The notes below the pieces were generated by a model. That model was given only the letters and a program-made list of their open reading frames with translations. It was not told the origin of the DNA and ran no database searches. This document shows, piece by piece, positions 47,862-57,172 of a stretch of 64,000 nucleotides of DNA. The stretch spans positions 3,534,001 through 3,598,000 of the forward strand of contig NBBA01000001.1 in NCBI GenBank assembly GCA_002794785.1, written 5' to 3'. The stretch's first letter is position 1. Every line of letters begins with the position of its first letter. Source of the DNA: Coniferiporia sulphurascens. Lineage: Eukaryota > Basidiomycota > Agaricomycetes > Hymenochaetales > Hymenochaetaceae. Both the position numbers and the translations under genes were made by a program.

Positions 47862-48700
47862 ATGAGCAACGAATCACCTTCATCTTTCGCAGAAACACAT
47901 TCGGATGATGCGCCTCCAGCTTTTGACGATGCACCAATCTTAGGATACCTGGGCCTTGCTTTAGATTACCACCCACGACCTTCGTTGGAACCCATCGAGT
48001 TCCTCAGAAGGCACCTGAGACAGCTTCCACCACATCTACTCCAAATGGTCTTTACTGTTACTACCCCAATGCAGCGCACGGTTATACCGGTAATAAGAAA
48101 CCGTCGTCTAAATTATACAAATGCACAGCCGGCAAATCTCAGTTTTGAAGTGGCCAGGAATACCTGGCCTTTACTGTGGCAGGGGTCCGGACGACGAGGG
48201 CAGGACGAACGCGAAGACGAGAAACACTGGGCTGACACAGGATTTCTTGGCGGACAATCCCAACACGTCGGGAAGTTGGGAACATTATTGGGCGATTACG
48301 CGGAGGAGAGAGAGGCCGAGAGGGTACGCTCATTGAGGAGGCAGGCTGCAGACGAGTTTGTCCCCGAAGAAGAGGACAGCGACGACTCTGATGATTTGGA
48401 ACCTGTGGAAGTGGCCAGTGTACTGGAGGACTCGCCTGAGGAAGCAAGAGAAAACTTTGAACGAACCATCCGAGAGCGCTTTATCTATGGCATCCTTGAG
48501 GTAAGTGATTACATCTATGAAGAAAATAGAACTGTAACAAGCAGAGCTTTTATCGTTGATTATGTTTTTAGTTAGTCGATTATAATTCTGTTGATGGGGA
48601 TGACCAGTGGGATAAGGACAATGAAAACGAGGACGAAGAGCGCTGGTTTGATGAAGAAGAGAGAGCTAGTGATTTGCTTGTAAACAGTTTACAAAATTAA
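47862..48700 (+). CDS. CCDC97-like protein (CCD97 C-terminal domain)
   Basis: Probable homologue of CCDC97, an acidic protein that associates with the SF3B part of the U2 snRNP in animals. Two exons: 47862-48500 and 48572-48700, with a 71-nt intron. The N-terminus includes PSLEPIEFLRRHLRQLPPHL. The middle is strongly acidic (FVPEEEDSDDSDDLEPVEV). The conserved C-terminal core is ENFERTIRERFIYGILE spliced to LVDYNSVDGDDQWDKD and then an EDEERWFDEEE tail, matching the CCD97 pattern of an RF-G-L-DY-VD core followed by an acidic end. Length 255 residues. No membrane segment or signal. Stop at 48700 converges on the BCL7-like gene, 146 bp away. Family assignment is from this core only. Confidence 0.72.
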
Positions 48701-48846
48701 TCCGTTTGCGTGTATTCCGAAGGTCTGCTTTCTTCGGTCGTGGCCAGATTATGGTCATATTCACTACTTACCCTGAAACGGGAAGGCGGGTGGAAGGACT
48801 AGCACTCGTCATGAACAAACAAGATGGCAGGCAATGCGAGTACAGT

Positions 48847-49616
48847 TTATGTAGAAGGATCGAATGGGTCCGTGCTTTCATCCATGACTTCACCTCCGAG
48901 TAACGTATCGGTTCCTTGAAGTTGTGTGAGGTCGCCAGTGCCTTCGAACTGCGTTCCATCAGGACCCAATTGCGACATGTCCAAGTCTCCCACCCCGATG
49001 TCCCCACTGAGCTCCGGAGGTACTTGCAAAGATGTTCCAGCCACATTATCGTCAAGCGCAGATGATTCGTCAAGCTGCGAATCGAGAGGTTTGAGGCCTG
49101 CATCAAGGCTAGTTTCATCGAGCTCTGGTGCGGGCGTCGGAGAGTCAGGTACGAGCGACATCGACAGGGGGTGAGGTTTTGAAAGAGCGGGGGTGGTTTC
49201 CTCAGACTCCTGCGGCACAACGACGGGCTCAGAAACAGCTCGAGAGGCAACGTCAGGAGCAATGGACGCTGCTGGGTCGTCTTGTTCCATATCATCGTCA
49301 CCGTCATTGCCCTCAGGATCAAAGTCTGGCAGAGGTGCAAGCGGTCCTAATTCAGGCTCCTCCTCCTCATCACTGAAATTCTGTGGTAATAAACGATTAC
49401 GCGTTGTTTGTAGAATTTATGCAGTCAAGTGAATGATTTGCTAGCTACCTGTTTCCCCTCTGTCCTCACCCACTTGAACACTTTTAGCGTCGAACCTGGC
49501 GCAGCGTCATCGGGCGCTGTCCATATCTTTTCCCAACAAGGCACTGGCTGCATTAACTGTCGACGCGCAGCCTCTGTCGTCGCGGTACTGACACCGATAC
49601 GCCTTCGTGTGGACAT
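48847..49616 (-). CDS. BCL7-like protein
   Basis: Two exons (49449-49616 and 48847-49380, intron of 68 nt) encode 233 residues. The first exon carries the only folded-looking block: ARRQLMQPVPCWEKIWTAPD then STLKVFKWVRTE. This matches the BCL7 N-terminal signature (a WEK-W-x(n)-L-x-x-F/Y-KWV pattern), known in animals from BCL7 subunits of SWI/SNF (BAF) complexes. The rest is acidic, Pro/Ser-rich and disordered (NFSDEEEEPELGPLAPLPD, repeated short LDE/LDS motifs). A fungal SWI/SNF or other remodeler accessory role is inference from this short motif. Start at 49616 is the first ATG; the stop is shared-side convergent with the CCDC97-like gene. Confidence 0.65.
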
Positions 49617-50158
49617 GGTTGCAAATCTAGAGAGTCAACGGAAGGTGAATGTGACGTCGCGATTTCTCCAAAACTCTGGTGGCGCGCAACCTGAGCTTAT
49701 TCCCACCTCCTTCACTCTTATATCCAAAATCTTCGCGGCTGGACGCCTCAAATAATAATAATAAGCATTTCAGACTAAAGTACATTGTATATACTGCGGC
49801 ATGTCACTAGTTCGGTAATGACAACCAATATTCATGAATTCTCTGCCCAGCGGAGAACTTCCTTCATACTTAGAGATTGAGTAGTGTAATCCTTTTCCAG
49901 AGCTTAAATGATTTATTATTTTTAAAAAGGCATGTCTTACCTGCCGGGGGTCCTTCCCTTGATTGGGACTTTCGTCCTTGAAATACTAGTTAGTAACAAA
50001 AAAAAAGTATGCGTATCTGATAGCAGGCTTAACCGACCTTTCCCTGACAATGACACTTTAGCGTTAGTAGTTAAGACACACAGACATATATACATATATA
50101 TAAACATACTGTGTTTGAAACAGCCATCTTGAGCTCTAAGAGTTTGCGTTGCAAGTCA
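49617..50158. other. Intergenic region, no gene seen
   Basis: About 540 bp between the BCL7-like start and the Med7 stop. Contains an (AT/ACAT) microsatellite-like tract at 50085-50107 and an A-run at 49999-50007. No gene seen. Confidence 0.5.
50085..50107. repeat. AT/ACAT-rich microsatellite tract
   Basis: Short simple repeat of alternating AT with interspersed C, in intergenic DNA downstream of Med7. Likely length-variable between strains. Confidence 0.6.
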
Positions 50159-50931
50159 TTACATTTCCTTATTGACGCAAGACATAAGTGAACGTCGAGG
50201 GCGCAAACGCAGGACATACTCATGGATGAAAACGGTTTCCCCGCGCCTGAGTTCGAGCTGACGGGTCATCATCGCTTCCAAGTTATATCTTGCTTGTACA
50301 GGTCGCAAATCGTTTGCAGCACTCATGATATTCTGGCTCATGACCGTCATCCATTCAACATGCTTATGCCACTCGGATGGCTCCGTTGATTGCGGGTTCG
50401 GTGGAGGATCAAGTAGCGACTTGAGCAAATGAGAATAGGTGACCAACATGGAGCGCAAGATGGACAGCAGCGCGGGCCTACGGTCTGTGCCATGCATATG
50501 TCAAACGGGAGCGGTCGAAAGCTGTAATGTCTACGCGCCGACTGTATGATCCTCTGGATAGAGCTGATGGCCACCGAGTTCACCCAGAGAGGGTATCTTC
50601 TCTTTAACCTAAAACGGAACGTCAGACTGTAGGATGACCTGAAGAGGGTTGTACTCACAAACCATGTATCACCGAATACGGAGTACTGGCCCTCTTCCAG
50701 TATCCAATCGACGCGAGGCTTTTCTAGCTGGGATAGAGGCCAGTCCGGCAAATCATCCTGGTCGGCAAGCACCTTGTTCTGGTCTTCTTCTACATCAGAT
50801 AGATTTGCCTCGGCTCTCCTTGATTTAAGAAGAGCAAGCAAACGCAAGTTGTGCGTAGTATACTGATGATAGTGTGAGGGAGGGGAAGGGAAAGGATTTC
50901 GGAGTTCCGCTTCTTGGTCGTCGTCAAGCAT
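50159..50931 (-). CDS. MED7: Mediator complex subunit 7 (Med7)
   Basis: Subunit of the Mediator middle module, which links transcription factors to RNA polymerase II. Start at 50931 (MLDDDQEAEL). The Med7 signature is immediate: ELRNPFPSPPSHYHQYTTHN, then LPDWPLSQLEKPRVDWILEE with GQYSVFGDTWF. A second exon reads VKEKIPSLGELGGHQLYPED, matching the family's linker, and a third exon, joined by a GTAGAC donor and CCGTAG acceptor to give HTVGAPALLSILRSMLVTYS, runs through the C-terminal helices (ANDLRPVQARYNLEAMMTRQ) to the stop at 50159. About 200-230 residues, as is normal. Three exons. Confidence 0.88.
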
Positions 50932-51159
50932 ACTCGAAGCTACCAGCTGCTTTTTTTTCAAGAGAGGAAAAGCGGAGCAATTCGATGGCCCCGATGCAGA
51001 ATACTCGCTAATACAGTTTAGTGTGCAGGAGAGCGACAATCACGTGTATTTCAGATCATTTTCTCGCCCGTGAACTTAGCACTTCTCCCGCCCGCAAAGA
51101 ATGGAGCATGAAGTGATCAGAACGACTCATGATGACTTACTGCTGCAAGCAAAAAGATA

Positions 51160-51231
51160 GGTCTGCTAGCGCAATGGCAGCGTGTCAGTTTCCGGAGCTG
51201 AAGGTTGCGAGTTCGAGTCTCGCGCGGATCG
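51160..51231 (+). tRNA. tRNA-Arg (anticodon CCG)
   Basis: A full cloverleaf folds: acceptor stem GGTCTGC / GCGGATC (two G-T wobbles), D stem GCGC/GCGT, anticodon stem TCAGT/GCTGA with the 7-nt loop TTCCGGA giving anticodon CCG, and T stem GCGAG/CTCGC with loop TTCGAGT. A box TAGCGCAATGG and B box GTTCGAGTC are present, and a T6 run follows 3 nt after the end. 72 nt, no intron, reads codon CGG. Confidence 0.92.
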
Positions 51232-51234
51232 TTA

Positions 51235-51240
51235 TTTTTT
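51235..51240 (+). terminator. RNA polymerase III terminator
   Basis: T6 run just downstream of the tRNA-Arg gene, the standard Pol III stop signal. Confidence 0.8.
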
Positions 51241-51668
51241 GACATTTTTTGCAATCACACGTATATCTGCGGGTGATTTCACAAGGCATTCGCTCTGACC
51301 GAATTCATAACGCAAACTCGCAGCAATTAATGGAAAACAATTCACAACAAGGGCATACTGCATATGTGTACCGCCCCTGCAGCATCGAAGTCATTTATCA
51401 CGACCAAAGTGGTGCACCAAATACAATGAAATATGATCATGAGTTCAGGTCATCGGAACTTACGCGGCAGTCGCACACGGCAGTTCCACAATTCAGATCC
51501 AAAATCGCGTTCCTGACGCCGAAGTTTGCCGACGCCGTTGTGCAGTGTCTACGTACTCTCAATTGTCGAGAAACCAACGTCTTTCCAAGCGCGCATACGA
51601 TCCCCGTAGTTGATTAGAATCCACATTAATCTGTGGAGGAAAGTCCCGGTATTACTATGAGTGAGAAA
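51241..51668. other. Intergenic region, no gene seen
   Basis: About 430 bp between the tRNA and the transporter stop codon. An open frame at 51249-51617 (+, 122 codons) has no recognisable feature and is probably chance. Confidence 0.4.
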
Positions 51669-53575
51669 TCAATGGCGTTTACGGGGTTTGACGCACATGG
51701 CACCCATCCAAGCTAGTATTGCAGACGCCAAGTTTGTATAAAGGACACCAACGGAGTTCACCGACGGCAGGACCGCAGCCGTCATCATAGCAAGCAAAAC
51801 GCCACGGAAACCACTAAGAAAGGTGAGTGTTCCCCCCCTGTTTCAGGTACTCTCGACTTACCCTATTGCGGCCATAATTTCCGCGCTCCGGGAATGCAGT
51901 ACGTCCACACTATATGCCGCAGAGGGACTTAAGACAAAGTCCACCTGAAAGTTTGTTCGTTGTGAGTGTTTCCCCAATTGAAAATGTAGAATTGTGCTCA
52001 CCCCTAGTCCATTTGCAAATAAACAACAGAGATTCAGAATGATGCCGACTTTTCCGGAAACATACTTCGTAAAGACGCCCGACAGGAGCACCGACAAAGG
52101 GACCAAAATCGCCGCGCCGATCATTGTTCCTCTTAATCGATCTTCCGGCACCCATACGCCGTTTCTGCGTTTACGCCATTTCGCAAGGATCTTGTCGGAT
52201 ATGCGGCCCGCCAAAGGCGCTCCGACTGGCACATGTCAAACGTGGTGTCACCAAAGAAAATGCAGAGCTTACTGAAGTTGCCCAAACCTGCGGGGAGGAA
52301 CAGTGCACCGATGATGGCCTCGTTTGTAATATTATACTTTGCACCCTATTAACGGAAGTTTTCAGCAGAGCCAAGCGAATACACGTATCACATGTGGACG
52401 TACAATGGTATATGCTAGTGGAATGAGAAGTACTATCACGCGAATAATAAGCACGTGTCATCCCGGAAGCAACGTTTGTACTACCGTAATCCGTTGCAAG
52501 AACAACTGTCCCTACTAACGTCTTCATTCAAGTGAGAGCTTGCCCTGGCGCATGACTATAGAATGGAAAAATTACTCACCAGCGCCATTAGGTTCGGGCT
52601 CCGGAGGAGCCACAGACTCGCGAAGGGATTCAGCCAGACAAGCCGGTGCTGAACCTCCCCGGCTACTTGTTTCTCCATACCACGCGAGCCTGGATGGCTC
52701 GTCTCGGGGAGAAAGAAGAAAACGAGCAGGAACGCCAGAAGCCCTACAAGGAACAACACGTAATGCATGTGTCGCCAAGTGTAATAGTGAGCTGTGATAC
52801 CGCCCGCTAGGGGCGCTAGAGTAGGTCCTAGGAGGCATGCCTAGTGAAATTATGACATTAACAATACACCGATTTGTTACCTGGCCTCCATGTATACTTA
52901 CTCCGAAGAAAATACCCATTGCAGTCCCGCGCTGCTCGAGCCGGTAGATGTCGCCAATGGCTCCCGATCCGACGGACAATCCCGCAGAGGATCCGAAAGC
53001 CTGGACGATGCGGAACAAGATTAATGTTGTCACGTTTCGGGAGGCGCTGACGCCCAAAGAACCGAGGCATAAAAACGGTAATGACGCCAGGTAGATTGGT
53101 CGACGCCCATCTGCGCATAAATGATTTGATAAGTTGAAATTGAAGACACACGGCATGACTCACAATATCCCGAGTATGTAGCCCACAGGAGACTGGAGCA
53201 TGATACCGTAAGGATGGACAGACTAACCGCGAGACTGTAAAAAGCAACATGATGTTCGAAATTAGACGCATCTTTTCATAGCGTGCTCATATATAGTACC
53301 CACTTGATGACAGACGCGCTAGAATCGAAGTCATTTGCTATCTGCGGGATAGAAGGTACAAAAGAACCCGAAACGAAGACTAAAAACTACAATTTTCAGT
53401 ATGCTGAGTTTTAGTTGATTCTCAACTTACGAGGGATCAATCCACTCCAGCAGACGATGGCAACGATGAGAGACTTTTTCGACGGACTGAATCGGTCATA
53501 GACATCAACAGACCCCGGACTTGAATTCCCGGGTCCTGATAGCAAGGGCGTTTCTTCACTTGATTCTAAGGTCAT
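51669..53575 (-). CDS. Major facilitator superfamily transporter (DHA1-like multidrug type)
   Basis: Twelve-helix proton-coupled transporter of the plasma membrane, most like fungal drug:H+ antiporters. Start at 53575 (MTLESSEETPLLSGPG), a soluble N-terminus before SKKSLIVAIVCWSGLIP. The MFS signature loop is DGRRPIYLASLPFLCLGSLG; the next helices read FRIVQAFGSSAGLSVGSGAI then GDIYRLEQRGTAMGIFFG, the motif-C-like region of 12-TM exporters. A central loop includes FLPETSHPGSRG. Later exons give AGRISDKILAKWRKRRNG and VDFVLSPSAAYSVDVLHSRS. The last exon ends WMGAMCVKPRKRH at 51669, with a basic cytosolic tail. About eight short introns. It lies 577 bp from, and on the same strand as, the CoA-ligase gene. 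Substrate unknown. Confidence 0.82.
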
Positions 53576-54151
53576 TATAAGCTCTGACGCGTGTCAACCT
53601 CCACCCTCAAAGACTTTCAGTGACCCGATGGTGCCGTAAGTTGAAGTTGCTACTATATTGGGCCTTTGAGACCGTTTGTTCATACCTTTGCTCACAAATT
53701 TATCGTTTTCTGAACCTAAAAGAGTCCAATGAGTGAGCCAGTTTAGGACTCGGGAGGACTTTGATGATGGTAGCCCGCAGGTTTAGATACAATTCTAGCC
53801 GATTATTGGTACCACCCCAAGCGAGTACTGGTAAAATGAGTCAAAGAAGTTTAATTTAATTCTTTAATGATAGCAATATTAGTTTTATGAATCTACACGC
53901 TATTTCCGAAAGTACGCCGCATCTTTAGATCGTGTTAACCGCTATCGCTGACGTGCTCGGCCCGTTTCTCGTACCTTTATACCGCACAACTACTAAGAAT
54001 TCAGTTAACATCTCTCGTTCCTGGAGTATAAATTATTGCATAGACCATATCCATCCAGACAGCCAATTTAATCTAAGCAACGAAGACGTGTAACTTACGA
54101 ACTAAAATACAGATACTCTCAAATACTTCACCACAGACACCAAGCCCCTTT
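53576..54151. other. Intergenic region, no gene seen
   Basis: About 580 bp between the transporter start and the CoA-ligase stop, holding the transporter promoter. AT-rich around 53.84-53.9 kb. No gene or clear TATA box seen. Confidence 0.5.
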
Positions 54152-56844
54152 TCAAAGCTTGGGCTTTACACCTCGCTTTACGACGATCTCCTTTGCTCTG
54201 TCCCGTAAGAGGCGTCGAAGCAACTTGCCACTGGGGTTCTTTGGAATGGTGTCAACGAACTCCACACCTCCTTTCAGCCATTTGTAATTCACTTTCGCAT
54301 CTGAAACATGCTATACAATTGGATGGGGAAGAAAAATGTGTTAGAGGGAAGCGAAATACATATAAAAACAAGGGGCCGTACCTTATAGATGCGCTGCCTG
54401 ATCCCTTCTGCCTCCTGAGGATCGGCTTTTGCCCTTTGCATTGTCTGATCCTCCAGCACAATGAATGCGAACGGGACCTCGCCGCTATAGTCGTCCGGCA
54501 CACCCACGACGCATGCATCGGTGACATCCGAGTGGTCGAGCAGGTGGCCTTCGAGTTCTGCAGGTGCGACCTGAAACCCGCGCACCTTCATGATTTCCTA
54601 GTGCCAGCACTCTTTTAAAATCACGAAGCAGTCAAGGAGCGATTTTTTTCTCACCTTCAAGCGGTCAACAATGAAAATGTCACCGTTCCTCGACATCTTA
54701 ACCTCATCTCCCGTTCGCACCCAGCCATCTATAAATGTTTCTCTCGTCCTGTACCTCCAGTCAATGCGGTCACTCAGTGTGGCTTTGAGAAATACGCACG
54801 CCTCTTCGTTATTTGTATACCTCAGAGCCATCTGTGGCCCCCTCACATGGAGTTCTCCCTCTTCGTCATAGTCTGCCACTGTTCCGTCAGCCTTGACGAC
54901 CCGTGCTATGACACCAGGCACCAGCTGTCCTGCACTTCCGGGCGTGCCGATGTGTTGCGTAATGGGGATCATGGATACCGTGGTGCAGGTCTCGGTCATA
55001 CCTAATAAAGATGCGGAAGGTGTATATCAGTCGACACACTTCGCACTAGGAGGAATGCGGATGCACGGAATCAACGCATCCGGAAAAACATATTAGGCCA
55101 CCCACCATAGCCCTGCCCGATTGTAGCGTTCGGAAAAACCTTTATAACTCGCTGTACAAGTTCGGCAGACAGAGGTGCTGCTCCGCTGATGCAAAACCGT
55201 ACCCGCGACAAGTCAAATTTCCTGGTGGCTGGATGCTGCGGGTAGATCCGGTCAGAGCAAATCGCGTCCCCCTGCGGAGAAAGACGAGGGAGAGCCGACC
55301 TTGCAAAATAACACGACTTGCGGAGGTACGAGGCTAAAACTGACTTAGACGAGACGATATCAACGTGACCAAAATGAAAACGCGTACAAAAGATGCGTGA
55401 TATTGTGCCTGTCAGTACTTTTCAAGAAGTCCAAAAAATTGAATTTGGGGATCACAACGACGGACAGCTAAAACTTGACTATTAGTATTATAATAAAGCG
55501 TCTGAGTATTCTCGCTTACCCCCGAAAACAGCATCCAATGAAGCTACGAAGGAAGACTTCAGCCTGGCTTAATCTTCAAGTTCTAAGTACACGTACGTTC
55601 ACGACCAATCCATAGATGTCTAGGTAAAGATCAGTCACATTTCTATATGTACGAGGAAATTGGCGGACTCACGAAAAAAAGGCAAAACTAATTTGACGAA
55701 GTCAGCCAACCATTAATATTCACGACCGGTTGTATTGACGTACCGGCTGCGGCTACATCACCGGGCCGGAAGCGGCGCTTATCCCATGACGTGTAGGCTT
55801 CATTCACCTTGTGATGGGCAGACATTTGGATTACATTTGCTATAACAGCATAATGTGGGATCGCGACAGCCTAAAGGAGAGATGATAAGGTTTCGGCTCA
55901 ATCGATGGAACGGAGAGAACCACCTTTGGCCTTCCGGTTGTACCACTCGAAAAGCTCAGGAATGCTAGTTTCGACTTGGCTTCACCCGGCAAGAGCTTTC
56001 TCTCTGTAAATGAGGCTGGGAGTGCCAGTCCCTCGTTAACGAGTCCGGAGACAGTCGGATAGCGGATTGGTCCCTCCGGGGTAAGACTGTCCATAAGAAC
56101 AACGTTATCGGCTGATATACCACATTTACGTGCCGCCGATAGAGCTGTATCAATGGAGCCGGGATGCGAAATTATGAGGAAGACCTTCGCGGTAATGAGT
56201 TGGTGGACAAGCTCGTCAACCGTGTACGCAGGATTAGCGCATCTGGGGGGTTTTGCTTAGCGGGGGTGGCATTTAACTAGTTATAAAGTGACAAACGTAC
56301 GAGACGGCTGCACCGAGCCTGTGCGTGGCCCAAATGGCAACGGGATAGTCTAGACGAAATGTGAGTACCAATAAGGACGGGTCAGAATGCCGTTTGTACC
56401 TACCGACGTGATTTGAAGAGTAAATGCAAACTGTATCATACGAGCGTTAAGCCAATATACGCGTGTTGGACGAATTACTCAAATGAGGGCATGTACTAAC
56501 CAACGTCGCCGTCGCCTATGATGATACGGGTAAGCATTGACCGGAATATTATTAAATCGCCGCAGCGCACCTATTCCCCAGCGCGAATGCATCGCGTTAG
56601 CCAGACCGTGAGTCCGGGAGCGGACCTAGTGGGGGAGAAGTAAGTCTTAGTTGTACTTGTGCTGAAGATAAGGCGGGGGCACCTCTTCAAAACCTATCCT
56701 GCGAGCGGATGCATCGTCAATTAACCAAGGGATATCTCCGGAGCGGGAGGGACGTTCTGGATGGTGAGCATCGAGTATAAATTGAGCAGCAGTAAGGTCG
56801 TCCGGGATGGAGGGACAGGGCTCGGCTGCATGAAAGTCGGGCAT
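54152..56844 (-). CDS. 4-coumarate-CoA-ligase-like acyl-CoA synthetase (AMP-binding enzyme)
   Basis: ATP-dependent acid:CoA ligase of the ANL superfamily that activates aromatic or fatty acids. Start at 56844 (MPDFHAAEPCPSIP). Motifs in order: VRSRTHGLANAMHSRWGIG, LAFLSFSSGTTGRPK (P-loop A3), then AVLPFFHIYGLVVN, LHWMLFSG, VVVIPKFNFLDFLK, ITHLFLVPPQVVLFCK, RVRFCISGAAPLSAEL, GQGYG-MTETC (A5), GWVRTGDEV (A7), VDRLKEIMKVRGFQVAP (A8) and PKNPSGKLLRRLLRD (A10 lysine). Exons of 15 nt (55673-55687), 23 nt (55597-55619) and 24 nt are needed to keep the middle intact, so the gene looks broken until spliced. The C-terminal tripeptide PKL resembles a peroxisomal PTS1. A TATA box lies about 45 bp upstream. 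Substrate cannot be told from sequence. Confidence 0.85.
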
Positions 56845-56888
56845 GCTGTTGGGAGGGGAGCGAGGGGATGGACATTCTCAGGAGGAGG

Positions 56889-56895
56889 GACTTTA
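56889..56895 (-). promoter_or_regulatory. TATA box of the CoA-ligase gene
   Basis: TATAAAG on the minus strand, 45-51 bp upstream of the start codon at 56844. Confidence 0.55.
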
Positions 56896-57119
56896 TAGAA
56901 GAGGTATATAGGTTTACCGAGGCCGTCAGCCGTGTCCCATAGGTCACGCTCAAAGTCTTCTCCGTACGCGGACGCGCGTGGTCGGACCTACCACGATTAT
57001 GTCATCCATCCACTTACACCAGCGTCAGTTATTCGTGGCTTCGTCTTCTTCTTTATTATGGTTCGCACAGCTACTTACACGCTGCGGCGCTGCCTCAGGC
57101 GCGCGTAGCAACATGCTGC

Positions 57120-57126
57120 TATAAAG
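57120..57126 (+). promoter_or_regulatory. TATA box of the Lnt-like gene
   Basis: TATAAAG followed by a CT-rich tract, 47 bp upstream of the start codon at 57173. Together with the opposite box it places two TATA promoters in the 328-bp divergent region. Confidence 0.55.
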
Positions 57127-57172
57127 CCCTCTCGTCCCGTCCTTTCCCCCTTCCTCAGGCTTACTCCCCGCC

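Noticed and set aside
54990..56100. CoA-ligase gene as a pseudogene with frameshifts
   Set aside because: All apparent breaks fall at consensus splice sites, and small exons restore every ANL motif in order.
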